Below, one piece after another: positions 31,870 to 41,814 of a stretch of DNA of 64,000 nt (the stretch's first letter is position 1; each line of letters begins with the position of its first letter). Position numbers and translations under genes: made by a program. The notes below the pieces were generated by a model. It had not been told where the DNA came from. It searched no databases and saw nothing but the letters and a program-made list of their open reading frames with translations. The DNA comes from Ornithodoros turicata (taxonomy: Eukaryota; Arthropoda; Arachnida; Ixodida; Argasidae): the NCBI RefSeq assembly GCF_037126465.1, contig NC_088201.1, positions 136,862,052 through 136,926,051 of the forward strand. The letters are read 5' to 3'.

Positions 31870-33168
31870 TTGGAAGGAGAACATTTGGCAAATAGCTCGT
31901 GGTAGTGTACCGAACACATTGGTATTGGATTCGTAACCACGGTTCCGGATGCGACAGTCCCTTTAAGGGCAGCGAGTACCGCTGAGAAGAGTCCTAGAGA
32001 AGGCATATATTGAGAGGCTGATGAGGGTAACTGTCGCCTCCAGCGTGCTGGTTCCGTCACACTGGCGTAAGTGTTTGTAATCTGTCTTGATGGACGAGGA
32101 GGCGGTGGGCTTGTGATAGGCGTAGCCGCGACTGTGTTCAGCGACCCTCGTTCACCTGGTGCAGATCGAGGGGGTAGTGCAGGAAATTCTTGTGCATTTG
32201 TACGAGACGGGACTGTGGCACTAGCATCCCTAGGAGCGTCAGACGGAAGTCGTAGGGTCCGGTCTTGGTGCCTCTTGGTGGCGGCGGTCTTGACAGGACA
32301 TAAAGAAAATGATGTGGGATGGCTGGATTTGCAGTTAGCACACTTTGGCTATTGTTGCAGTCTGGTGAAGTCCGGCGCAGATGCCACACCGTGTAGAACC
32401 TCGGCAATTTCGTGCAATATGGCCAAATCGTTGGCAGTTATAACACTGTATGGGGCCTTCTATGTACTCTTGGACTGTGAAGGTCTGAAACCCAAGGGCA
32501 ATTCGGGGAGGAAGACGGGTTGTAGGTTCAAAAGTCAGGATAACGCTCCGTAACGGGGTAAACACATCAGTGCCATCTTCTGCTATGGAATGCCGAACCT
32601 GTCGCCGTGCAGATAAAACCCTTGCGTCTTTAAGGTAGAGCACGAGGTCGTCGTTCGAATACTCTCTTGGAACATCATATATCTTGCCCGTATTTCTGGC
32701 GTACGATTGCGGTATTGATGGTATCACCGGAATCCCAGCTAAGCACTTAGCAGACAAAAGGTTGCGGGCGGCTGCTTCACACCGTACGGAGACGAAGAGA
32801 GAACCGTCTCGGTGGAAACGGTGGTGCATAACCTGTTGTTGGGTTAGCAGGCGTATCTCACTAGCGACCGCATTAGGATTCACCTTCCAGAAGGAGTAGT
32901 CAGTAGTTGCTGGTCGAAACAGTATGGGAATACCGCCGGCTCGGTTCTTCTTGTAGGTGACAGTGGTGAACGGGTCATGAAGTGAAGTGGCAAGGTTGCC
33001 ATTGTTCATCGCATCTGTCTGCTGAGGAGCTGGCGGTGCCGAAGTGTCCGTGGTGTTATCGGGAACATTCACGATCTGTGGGTTGTTGGGGTCACCAGAG
33101 GAAGGGCTCCCTACCCGTTGGCGTTTGGCATGGCTGACGGGGACCTGTTGACCTGTGGTAAGTGTCAT
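31870..33168 (-). pseudogene. LINE ORF1 (gag-like) with zinc knuckle
   Basis: From ATG 33168 the minus frame reads 277 codons. These are MTLTTGQQVPVSHAKRQRVG, then a low-complexity linker, an RRM-like middle (ILFRPATTDYSFWKVNPNAV ... RNLLSAKCLAGIPV) and CYNCQRFGHIARNCRG, a C-x2-C-x4-H-x4-C zinc knuckle. A second half-knuckle, CGICAGLH, follows. A frameshift near 32335 is followed by KSSHPT, proline-rich DNA and SLGLFSAVLAALK up to the Kolobok. ORF1 proteins of I-clade LINEs bind element RNA. The product is broken by the shift and the insertion. Confidence 0.75.
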
Positions 33169-33307
33169 AGAGATGTTGGACCTCCCGTCCAGATTACGGC
33201 GGGAGGTTCGTGATGGTTAGATTTCTTTTTTCAACGGCTCTGAAAAAGCCTAAAGGCTAAAGGCTGTTCCACTTCACAACGACGGTTACCGTCGTTGCTG
33301 CTTATCC

Positions 33308-33539
33308 AAGAATTCAAGAAAGTTTTCACCTGGGACGCCGATAATGTGCTAGTATATAGAGGGAAGCGAACCAACCGTTCAAACCTTTAAACGTTCAAAC
33401 CGCCCTTGTGAGCTACTTAGCATGTCGTAGCACGCTCATCAAGAAACCTAGTTGGTACAAAAAAGTATCGAAAATTATATGCTCTCTGAAAATGCACCCA
33501 ATTGCTCGCTGGAGGAAATATGGGGTCCTATAGAAAGAT
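33308..33539 (+). pseudogene. Maverick sequence resuming after the LINE
   Basis: The right target duplication (33308-33320) starts this stretch. A plus frame reads FTWDADNVLVYRGKRTNRSN up to TAA at 33388-33390. This suits the C terminus of the small ORF interrupted at 26983. The next 135 bases read basic helical peptide in a second frame and end at the Penelope-like insertion. Confidence 0.55.
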
Positions 33540-34190
33540 TCATGATGACGAATGGCAGCAAGAAAACAAGGACAGGGTAGAAGTAGACAGGACGATTGCA
33601 GACTCTCAACTGACGTTTAATCAAGGAACACAGCATCTTAAACGCTAACATCTAGGTCACCGACTAAAAAATGTACAGAGAAGACAAGGTTTATGCTGCG
33701 GGCTGGGAGATAGCACTCAACATCTTATCCATACGTAGAAAATAAATTTCCACGTCTGCTAACGTGACCGAAGGGGAGATGACATCTGTCATTACACGTG
33801 GTTATCAGAAATGCCTCCATTATCTCCCGCACCAACTGATCTTTATGAACTGGCCGCACCTCGGTCTGATCGAAAAACGGCGTGCACTTACAATCTCGGC
33901 AATGGACGCTCAAGTGACCAGATGGGGTTCTTCCAAGTGAAGATATGTATGGATAAGATGTTGAGTGCTATCTCTCAGCTGGCAACATAAACCTTGTCTT
34001 CTCTGTACATTTTTTAGTCGGTGACCTAGATGTTAGCGTTTAAGATGCTGTGTTTCTTGATTAAACGTCAGTTGAGAGTCTGCAGTCGTCCTGTCTACTT
34101 ATACACTGTCCTTGTCTTCTTGCTGCCATTCGTCATCATGAACCTATACCAACTACCCCGGATTGTTCCTATTGTGCCCTATAGAAAGAT
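33527..34190. mobile_element. Penelope-like element fragment with inverted terminal repeats and 13-bp duplication
   Basis: CCTATAGAAAGAT occurs at 33527-33539 and 34178-34190 and bounds a 638-bp insert. Arms of roughly 180 bp are inverted. GGACAGGGTAGAAGTAGACA on the left matches the inverse of the sequence near 34090 on the right, through GTCGGTGACCTAGATGTTAGC and ATCTTATCCATAC. Between the arms, a minus-strand frame at 33913-33725 reads CKCTPFFDQTEV and VREIMEAFLI, which fits the end of the GIY-YIG endonuclease of Penelope-like elements. Inverted terminal repeats are a known habit of these elements. Confidence 0.7.
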
Positions 34191-34850
34191 CAAGGAGAAA
34201 GGGTTAGGTGGAGGGGATCGGTACGGACGTTATCAGACGCTCACGCACAGAGAAGCCCTTGAACAGCTGAAAAAAGAAGATGCTTACACCCTTCACAAGC
34301 CGACGAAGAAAAAAATTAAGCGGCGCTCTATCATCGCCACTCACCTGAGAGGTTTATATCAGGCAGACCTCCTGGATATGCGTAAATATCAGAAATTTAA
34401 GAAGGACTACATCTTAACGGTCATAGATACGCTATCGAGGTACCTGTATATGGTCCCCATTCGCACAAAGCGCCCGCAAGTCGTAAAGAAAGCTTTCCAA
34501 CGAGATTTCCGTCATGGAATTCCGAAGAATCTCCTCACGGATCGCGGAAGTGAATTTTGAGGTTCCCCTATTCGTCAGTATTTTCAGTCGCTACTAAATC
34601 ACTATACCACGCAAAGTGGAATGAAGGCGGCTTCCTGTGAACGCGTGCAAAGAACAATTAGAGAAAGAATAGCCAGGCATTTCACTAGTACGGGGAAGTT
34701 TAATTATATCAACGCGCGGCCGAAGATAGTGGCCGACTATAACAACTCAGTACACTCTGTCACGGGCGAAAAGCCGAAAAACGTGAACGCCGGAAATCAA
34801 GTAGCTCTGTTCAACAGATTGAATCGTAAGACGACCTCACGCGAGAGCAG
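34191..34850 (+). pseudogene. Maverick integrase, catalytic core (frameshifted)
   Basis: This encodes a retroviral-type integrase that would insert Maverick DNA. Frame one (to 34560) reads LYQADLLDMRKYQKFKKDYI with the first catalytic D, TVIDTLSRYLYMVPIRTK, and NLLTDRGSEF with the second D. A stop codon (TGA) follows at once. A second frame (34621-34854) reads KAASCERVQRTIRERIARHF with the catalytic E and then YNNSVHSVTGEKP. All three acidic residues are thus present but separated by a stop and a shift. Preceded directly by the Penelope-like insertion, which cuts the N terminus. Confidence 0.8.
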
Positions 34851-35152
34851 GTGAGGCTCGCGTTAGATCGCGGCGTGTTCGCCAAAGGCTACGATCAAAG
34901 GTGGACGGCCGAATTGTTCGAGGTGTCGATCCACCCGTAGTGTACGTGAACGATTCGACAAGAAAAGAAATGGGATCATTCTACGAGCAGGAGCTGCAGC
35001 CCGTTCACCATCTTTCCTCGTATGATAAGCGGCTCATATCCACAGTGATTAGAAAGAAGACAATTAACGAGATATTGCACTACTTGGTGCGTTGGTACGG
35101 ATACGCCAAATGTCACGATTCTTGGGTGCCCGCCAGCTATGTCAGAAAATGA
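34851..35152 (+). pseudogene. Maverick integrase C terminus with chromodomain
   Basis: A short piece (DRGVFAKGYDQRWTAELFEV) precedes the frame at 34901-35152. That frame reads LHYLVRWYGYAKCHDSWVP, a chromodomain core, and ends SYVRK. Integrases of many Mavericks carry such a domain, which can guide insertion to marked chromatin. Its stop overlaps the start of the penton gene at 35139. It is in a different frame from the catalytic core, so at least two shifts separate them. Confidence 0.75.
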
Positions 35153-36378
35153 ATTTCATGTGTATCTGCTCTCGAACACCAGCATGGACCTGCACCCGTC
35201 CAACACGCTGAATGATTTCACGATCACGTTATATAAGCCGCTACACCTGGATGATTCGTACGTCGTCAGTCAAGAGGGATTTTCCATTTCCAACAGCTTC
35301 CTGGACTCGAACCATATACCTGATAATCTGAGCCGGATAAGTTGATAACGCTATCAACGAAGAAGTGGCAAACAAAACAGCTCACGTTCGAAGACACCGA
35401 CACGCTATTGAATAAAATATTGCCGAATATGGGATAGAGTGGACTTACGAGGAAGATCACTACGTGTTTAAGCTACTGTCGTGCATGCGCTCGGTGAAAT
35501 GAATCGACAGACCACTGCATCTCACCTTTGGAATAGCCGACATCGATGCCGATCAGCCGGAGGGTGGCAGAGTACGCGCCGTCCCAACCGTGTTACCACT
35601 TGCGGAGGAAAGGGCCGTTATGCTGCGAGTTCGCCTGCGATAGTGATCAATAACGATCTAATTTTGGAACCCGATCGGTAAATAGCGACACGTTCAACGA
35701 ATTCTTCAGAGCGACGAACGATACAGAATCAAGTGTGGAATACAAAGACAACACTTACTCGCTCTCTCTCCCGACGAATTTCAACTCGTCGACCGAGTTC
35801 CTGGACCCCATTCAGGTGAAGCACATCCACGTTGAAGGATTCCGAAAGCGCATCACTGGTAATCCCATAGTAAAGACGTACCGCATCCACATAAACACTC
35901 GAGAGACGGAAAGTCGGCGCATTTCACTCCCACCAAATTACTACGAAACACCAGAAGCTCTCGTGAGCGCCATCCATGAGCGCCTGCAGCCGGAGGCTTC
36001 TCTCACCTACGATGCATGGGCGAGGAAGTGTTCGCTGAGCTTGCGGTAAAAGTGTCGCTTACATTATCCGATTACTTTCCGTACCTACTGGGCTTCGGCG
36101 CGAAAACCGTATTTACCGCAAATTATACGGGCGTCGACGAAGTGACCATAGATCTTCCCATTAACTGTATTATGATATACACGGATCTCGTCACGCCCTC
36201 CGTTGTGGGAAACGGGCGGCATCCGATGATGCAATTAATTCCATTCGTATACAATAGAACGAGAGAACAACTGAGTTTCAGCTTTTTTCCCGTTCAGTAC
36301 CTTAAGTTAGTGCCGCGCGAAATTTCCTCAATCACCGTCTCTATATGCGACGACACGGGTCGCAAGCTACCGCTATAA
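35139..36378 (+). pseudogene. Maverick minor capsid (penton-like) protein, broken
   Basis: The first frame reads MSENEFHVYLLSNTSMDLHP and TLNDFTITLYKPLHLDD, the N terminus of the single jelly-roll penton protein of Mavericks. Two or more frameshifts follow near 35345-35735. The frame 35735-36049 covers the middle (EYKDNTYSLSLPTNFNSS), and 36016-36378 covers the C terminus (IMIYTDLVTPSVVG, PVQYLKLVPREISS). The length is about right (near 410 residues) when segments are added. Function as a capsid vertex protein is known from the family. This copy cannot be translated whole. Confidence 0.7.
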
Positions 36379-36415
36379 AATCGCGGTAGATCGACGCCGA
36401 CGCTGCACTTTAAGC

Positions 36416-36700
36416 ATGTACACTAAAGAGGTACCAATCTACGGATTTGGCGTTCCGGCGGTTTACAGGTCGTACCTGTATCAGAGGGGAGAATTTCTTT
36501 CCTGAGCTCGGGCGTTTCGCTATTCCACTCTTTCAACGCGTATCGCTCTACTTGAAAAACACGGCTGTTGTCGCCGCTAAGCGCGTGGCCAAAAATCTGT
36601 GCGAATGTGTACGAGCCACGAAATTCTCCGAGACCTCGGAGGGGCCGGGCGAAGAAAGAGGAGAAAACGAGACGTCTTCGACAGAATAAATCACGCCGGT
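36416..36700 (+). pseudogene. Small Maverick virion-like ORF (frameshifted)
   Basis: From ATG 36416 the frame reads MYTKEVPIYGFGVPAVYRSY followed by LYQRGE, then stops. The other frame (36447-36689) continues with LGRFAIPLFQRVSLYLKNTA and VAAKRVAKNLCE. The YG...YQRG start and the following hydrophobic-basic helix fit the small ORF found between penton and major capsid genes in Mavericks. A minor capsid role is inferred from position. Confidence 0.55.
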
Positions 36701-36808
36701 TGCGCGGCAACAATTAAGTTGCGAGATCGACACCATTAACGTCGCATACCTCGACACTCCTCTGTTGGATAAGTTGGAAACACGATTATTTTCCGTGCCA
36801 GGAACGCT

Positions 36809-38029
36809 ATGGCATGTACTGAAGGGGAATACGAGGTATTCTACCCGGTCGCTGACAAATCTTCCGTCATAGAGTTCCACCTGTCGAATTTAGAGCATCA
36901 CTATCTCGATTTGAACTCCGCGTACGTAGTGACGAAAGTCCGCATCGTACGTGACGATGGCTCGCTACCGGAAACACACGCTGGCGATCGGACGACCTAC
37001 GACGATGTCTACCCTGTCAACGCGTTCGCCAGCTCACTTTTCCAGAACGTAGCAGTCTTCTGGAATCAGACCATGGTTACGAATAATAATTTGTGTAGCT
37101 GTAGAAGCAACCCGGATATTTTGCTTCACGCCAGCACCACGGAGCAAAATACCGTGCATAAAGCGGTCTGTATACACGCAAGACGAAGCGCGTCAATCGG
37201 AAAACAACATTCGCGCTCGTGGACCGGCCGAACGATACAACCTCACACGAGGCGGCAAGACAATCGACCTGGTTTCCAAGATCAACTCGGACATTTTTCT
37301 GTAGCCTAAGCTACTCATATCGGGAGTGGAAATTAGGCTTGTTTCTTATCAAGGCTCCGACGAATTGCGCATTATGAAGACCGATCAGGAGCAGCACACG
37401 CATAATGTGGAAATCATGAGTGCCGCCTTGTACACAAAGAAAATCACCGTGCCTGCCAGCCTATTCCTCGGGCACGAAACGGAATTGCAGCAGCGCAAGG
37501 CTCTCTACACACTGGCCGGAAGTGAATCGCGTATTCGTTTGCAACCTGCCTACCTGTTTGTAACCTGGATGCATGCCTGGAAGATTTATTTCCAGAGAAG
37601 ATACCATCTAAGGGTGTGGTTGCATTCGTGCCCACCCTAGCCTACCAGGGAGCATTCAATCGCGACCCGTATCGATTTGTGAACTGCGACATTGAGTCGG
37701 CGACGCTCACTGTGAACGGGACTCAGCGAGTGGACACGTTCGACTTCAACAATAACCTGAACCACCGAAGCTACTTCAACCTCTTGGAGCAGCTGTGTGA
37801 GGAGCACGTCTCCTACGAATACGATCACTACGTTAGAAACAAGTTCCTACTGTACTACGACCTGGATCCCGATCAATTCTCGGTCCACCTGTCACCGATC
37901 AGGCGTGGAAACGTTCGGTTGCAAATCAAGTTCAGATTCGCCTTGGCCGAACCCACGACCGTATTGCTACTGTCCGATAGTGTGATAATCATGTCCGTGG
38001 ATAAGAACAGGAACGTCACGCTGCATTAG
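36809..38029 (+). pseudogene. Maverick major capsid protein, frameshifted
   Basis: This encodes a double jelly-roll major capsid protein. Frame 36809-37309 gives the N-terminal part (EYEVFYPVADKSSVIEFHLS, LDLNSAYVVTKVRI, YPVNAFASSLFQNVAVFWN). Frame 37326-37640 gives ELRIMKTDQ...AALYTKKITVPASLFLGHE. Frame 37616-38029 gives AFVPTLAYQGAFNRDPYRFV, ESATLTVNGTQ and the tail RRGNVRLQIKFRFALAEPTT. The pieces are in the expected order with two shifts. The length, about 400 codons, is shorter than many relatives, so internal loss is possible. It lies just upstream of the protease with two bases between them. Confidence 0.75.
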
Positions 38030-38031
38030 CG

Positions 38032-38466
38032 ATGTTCGAGCAAGATATCGAAAGACTTTTGAAGTACAACGATTACACTTCGGCACTCTTCTGTGGTGCA
38101 TACGCTCGAGACTATCGTCTGCCCGCGCTGGATAGACCGGGTATAATCGTGGTCAACGTCGATCGGCGACAGCAAGCCCGGGAAGCACTGGATTCTCTAT
38201 GCGAAAATGAAGGATGACCTGATCTACTTTGATTCCTTCGGATTGCCGCCCATCGAACCTGAGCTGAAACACCTCACCGTCGACGAATATAATGATGTCT
38301 GTATTCGAAGCCTGTATTCTCCAATGTGTGGTGTGTACTGCTGTATCGTGGCGATGTTGTTGGCGAAATGGAAATCACTGAAGAGCATTGTATCCCTGTT
38401 TTCCGATAATCTCGCCGCTAATGACCTAAAATCAATAAAGATGCTAGAAAAGTTGTTTGTTGCTTA
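38032..38466 (+). pseudogene. Maverick adenain-like cysteine protease, one frameshift
   Basis: This is a virion maturation protease of the adenovirus type (C5). The first frame reads MFEQDIERLLKYNDYTSALF and then GIIVVNVD. A shift near 38160-38170 leads to the second frame with KPGKHWILYA (catalytic H), LIYFDSFGLPP (catalytic D region) and MCGVYCCIVAMLLAKW (catalytic C). All key residues are therefore visible, but in two frames. The gene ends at 38466, directly followed by a short T/A region. It completes the capsid gene block. Confidence 0.75.
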
Positions 38467-38786
38467 AAAAAAGCCTGGTGTCCTTTATTCGCTATAGCTC
38501 CCCACAAACTATACTTGCTTAGTCGATGAATACGCGCTATAGCTCCCTATCATATCATTCTATCAATATCGCTTCCCATCATACCAGCCATCATCTTCCT
38601 AATCCATCCGAACAGCGCAACATTTTTCTCTTAAAATCAGAAATACATGTATTTTTATTTTACTGATGATTACATATGGGACGCGGACTTTCGCTGGTCT
38701 TGGTCACTTTTTCTTCGCGTGAGTAAAGATGATGTTGGGCGATGCGACTCTTTTACCATCCCTGAATCTCTCCTTCTTCTCTAGTT
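38467..38786. other. Intergenic DNA between convergent Maverick genes
   Basis: This lies between the plus-strand protease and a minus-strand small ORF. It contains several TCATTCT/CTATAGCTCCC words repeated twice (38505 and 38535) and AT-rich DNA that could serve as shared 3' ends. Confidence 0.4.
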
Positions 38787-39035
38787 TCAGATCTGTATTT
38801 GTCGCATTTCTTGCAAATCTTCATCTGTGAGTCGCTTAAAACGACTGGGTAGGTACACCTTTACGCGTTTATGATTGTCCAGGACTTCGACGTACCCGGA
38901 CTCCCCGTACATAGTGTCCACTTTCCGTAAGTCCAACACGTTGAGCTGTTGGTTCTTCGGAACAATGCTCATTTTCTGAATGTCCCCATCACCGGGTTTC
39001 TTTAGTTTATCCAGCTTCTCGAAAATAGATGACAT
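38787..39035 (-). CDS. Small conserved Maverick ORF (VYLPSRF protein)
   Basis: An intact 82-codon minus-strand frame starts MSSIFEKLDKLKKPGDGDIQ. It contains NQQLNVLDLRKVDTMYG and VKVYLPSRFKRLTDEDL. Proteins of this form (short, with a YLP-x-RF motif near the end) are found in Mavericks and related animal elements. Their role is unknown, with a single-stranded DNA-binding or replication role as one guess. It is the only Maverick gene here whose frame is unbroken from ATG to stop. Its start is 170 bases from a divergent TATATAAAG promoter-like site. Confidence 0.6.
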   Translation of the reverse strand: MSSIFEKLDKLKKPGDGDIQKMSIVPKNQQLNVLDLRKVDTMYGESGYVEVLDNHKRVKVYLPSRFKRLTDEDLQEMRQIQI

Positions 39036-39204
39036 ATCTCTCAGTGCAAGTTTCTACGCACGCCGAATGTACTGAAAATGAGGACAACTGTTATCTAACT
39101 TTCCTCATCTTGAAGACGATAGTGAGACATACCTTTCTCGTTTTGCGCTTCACCCGGAGTCGACCGATGGAAGTAGCTTCACAGACCTCAAATGAGCTGT
39201 ATAT

Positions 39205-39225
39205 ATCACAACTTTTATATAAAGC
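39205..39225 (+). promoter_or_regulatory. TATA-box candidate between divergent Maverick genes
   Basis: TTTTATATAAAGC lies upstream of the plus-strand polymerase region and divergent to the small ORF. No transcript evidence exists. This rests on sequence match alone. Confidence 0.35.
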
Positions 39226-39469
39226 ACCCCTGGAGGGGCGCTAGGGTGGTGCGATTTTGTTAACACAATCACAAGCTGCGAAGGACATTTGCAACTTCGT
39301 GGAAACTGCATAAGCGAACCCCTTGTTTTTGGTTACAGAAAGCTTGTTTCGGTAATGAGCAGGTGGTCCGCTTTGACGTGGGCTCATAGGGATATTTGTC
39401 TTCAGATAGACTTGTCTCATCAGACAAAACAGTTTACTTTTGGTATACGTTTTAATATGCGCGATCTCG

Positions 39470-39760
39470 AGGACTCGGAAAACATGATTTACGATCTTCA
39501 AACTGTGAGCTCTGATATTAAACAGATGGCCCCAACATATAGCCGACTCATCCTCAAGGTGACCCAATTTCTCGGAGAAAGCGAAATCTGTTTATGCCAC
39601 CTTGAAACATACGTAACATTTTTTCGCTAGGGCTCGCCGGTATAAACTCATTTTGGCTGTGACGGGTGGAAGTGCGTTTTGATTTTAGACAGATGGCCCC
39701 AACGTGGCCTCATCCTCAAGGTGACCCAATTCCTCGGAAAACATGATTTACGAGTTGGCG
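39470..39760. repeat. Direct repeats in the polymerase leader
   Basis: CAGATGGCCCCAAC is followed by CTCATCCTCAAGGTGACCCA at about 39523-39566 and again at 39691-39728. GAAAACATGATTTACGA occurs at 39477 and 39737. A second TATA-like word (ATTTATAAGCC) lies at 39779. The duplication has no obvious coding meaning. Confidence 0.6.
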
Positions 39761-39890
39761 CATGCAGCGTGGATGCTCATTTATAAGCCACGCGATCGCC
39801 TCAGGGGGGGAACAGTCTGCTTCAACTCGCTTCGAAAGTAAGTTATTCCCTTTACTTGTTGCACGTTTCTTACGGATACGTTTATTTTGA

Positions 39891-40532
39891 GTGCCTCGGT
39901 GTGTATTCTACTTTTTTTACCCACACGATATCGAGGATGAATCGGGAGACGATTCTCAGGACGGCGCACCTCCTACACTGTCTGCACCTGTGATGCGATT
40001 GTACCCCGACGTGGATATATTCTTCCTGCTCTTCTTCCAGACTGACACTGCATTTAGAGGTATTGTCAAAAGATACGTGCTGTTGGCATCTGTTCACGAT
40101 CAGGGAGTAGAGGACTTGCGACAATATTTAATGATTCATTTTCGCGATATGGTCGCTATATTGAGAGCGCAACGAATACCATTTAGGTTTTTCATTTGTT
40201 CTGATGTTTTAATGATAAAAGAACCTCGGCGGGAGATAATCGCTCACATCGCCCACTCTATGGCGTTTGCTCGCGAAGTCCACAGTGACGGAGCCATCGC
40301 GAATACCCTGATGGACGTGATTCATGAGTCCACAGAGCGCATCGAAAATTATCACCGGGAAGGGAGTGGGTTCGTCTCCACTGACGTCCAAAACGTTCAA
40401 ATGTGTATTTTTGCGGTGAGAACTAAAAAATTCGGATGCACTGGGGCGCTTCCTGCTCATTTGGCTAAATGCAGTAACGAATATTCATTTACCGACACCT
40501 TCACCTGGCGTTCTTTCCCCTCGCACAGATAA
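39891..40532 (+). pseudogene. Maverick DNA polymerase B, N-terminal part (probable)
   Basis: A 213-codon frame reads an acidic start, then DIFFLLFFQTDTAFRGIVKR and REIIAHIAHSMAFAREVHSD. It ends with ESTERIENYHREGSGFVSTD and LPAHLAKCS. The GSG block before a short strand and the LP-x(3)-A motif resemble the region before the exonuclease domain of Maverick protein-primed polymerases. No exonuclease or polymerase motif follows in frame. Position beside the terminal array and the YFDTDS fragment downstream favour this reading. Confidence 0.5.
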
Positions 40533-40639
40533 TGCAGTGGATGAGAAGGACTAGCGCCATTTGGACTGCGTCACTGGAAGGATGTGGTACCTCGATCTCT
40601 TCTTGCTCGTCTCGTGCACGAGCATCAAGCTCGAAAGGA

Positions 40640-40966
40640 ATAAGCACACGTACGCGCACAAATGCCCCTTGCGACATCTTGGCCATCAGAGAGTGGCACG
40701 TGGTACCTATGTGGTCCGGCATTAACCTGAACAGGACTACTGAATCGCTGCGCACGTGCCTTCACTCGCTGGACGTGAGCAACAGCTACGAAGATATCCA
40801 GTGCACGTGGAAGTGCCAACTCACAGAGGACGAAATTTTTCTCAGCCACTGTCCCGGAGACATATACATGGTCCGTCACTTCCGTGGAACCACACCCAGC
40901 ATCAAAGGAATCAACCTCTCCAAGACTGCCATGCTTTTCCTCAAACATGTACTCAATAAACTTTGA
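40640..40966 (+). pseudogene. Coding remnant next to the inner terminal array
   Basis: The plus frame ends ...INLSKTAMLFLKHVLNKL and TGA, with an AATAAA overlapping the stop. Its last 45 bases match DNA at 42850-42900, after the polymerase motif C fragment. So both are likely the 3' end of the same gene, polymerase B, abutting the terminal array. The upstream part of this frame has no motif that I recognise. Confidence 0.4.
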
Positions 40967-40999
40967 AATGTATTTTTCCTGTCTGTTTGGTGTCGTAGA

Positions 41000-41720
41000 G
41001 CTATCTGAGATAGAGATACCCAATTGGGTTAGAACCATCTGAAGCCGCTGCCGAGCGATCCGCGGACCATCTGGCCGGCGCTGGTGAAGGCTATGTTCAC
41101 TAGGCCAATTAGGACTGCTAGCCATTATCGTGGACTTAGAATGGGCCAATCAGGCGACTAAGAAGTCTGTGGAGAAGAGGAGCAATCGGGATGAGGAGGC
41201 TTCGCGTAGACCAATCAGCGGAGCTGGCTAATTAGCATAGAGGCTCAGCGATCGATGTGCACCAATCAGCGTAAAGTGGGCGGAGCCAAATAATTAGCAT
41301 AAAGGGGCAGAGCTATGATGAACCAAAGATCAGTATGCTTAGCATGGGCCAATCAGCGTGAAGTGGGGGGGGTGAGGGGAGCCAATTAATTAGCATAAAG
41401 GGGTGGAGCTAGGGTAAACCAGTCAACGATCAGTAGGCTTAGCATGGGCCAATCACCGTGAAGTGGGCGGAGCCAAGCCAACTAATTAGCATAAAGGAGC
41501 GGAACTACGGTCAACCAATCAACGATCAGTAGGCTTAGCATGGGCCAATCAACGTGAAGTGGGCGGAGCTAATGGCGACCAATCAGATGGCTTTGGAATT
41601 GGCTTGTGTTGGATTCCAACTCGATTGCGTTGACTTAGAACTCGATTGTGTTGGCTTAGAATTGGATTATACTTGGATTAGAATAGAATTTCTGAAACTG
41701 GATTAGAAAAAGGATGTCGT
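41000..41720 (+). repeat. CCAAT/GC-box/TTAGCATAAA array, inner copy
   Basis: After GAGCTATCTGAGATAGAG and GCCGCTGCCGAGCG comes a tandem of about seven units. Each holds CCAATCAGCGTGAAGTGGG, CGGAGCCAA, ATTAGCATAAAGG, GGAGCTA and ATCAGTAGGCTTAGC. It ends in repeats of TTGGCTTAGAATTGG. The same array type is at 42945-43425 and, inverted, at 17375-18010. It contains CCAAT boxes, GC boxes (GGGCGG) and an octamer-like TTAGCATAAA in every unit, as in strong promoters. Confidence 0.8.
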
Positions 41721-41814
41721 TGTACGTAACGGGGCAGTACTACTCATTTCTACGTGTTGTAAGATAGTGGAACACTTGCTATATAAAGATATAAGGGATT
41801 TTTAGAACGGAACA

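Larger units (their letters stand above)
28080..31966. mobile_element. Kolobok-type DNA transposon with TTAA duplication and THAP exon
   Basis: AGGGACAGTCGCATC (28084) and the inverse AGGGACTGTCGCATC (31962) are terminal inverted repeats, 14 of 15 identical. TTAA lies on each side, at 28080-28083 and 31963-31966. TTAA targets plus a THAP-domain protein identify the Kolobok superfamily as I know it. The element lies inside LINE ORF1 and the coding frames fit when it is set aside. A THAP exon is on the minus strand near the right end. The catalytic DDE part is not recognised in the remaining 3 kb, so the copy may be defective. Confidence 0.8.
26984..33307 (-). mobile_element. I-group LINE inserted in the Maverick, itself split by a Kolobok element
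   Basis: On the minus strand the order is 5' end (33307), ORF1 (from 33168), Kolobok insertion (31962-28084), end of ORF1, start of ORF2 (27993), endonuclease end, RNase H end, cysteine tail and 3' end (26984, CAACAACTT). Without the Kolobok the element is 2.4 kb, so much of ORF2 is deleted, including all of RT. The exact 13-bp target duplication shows that the insertion boundaries are intact. ORF1 has a zinc knuckle, as in I-clade elements. Confidence 0.85.
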
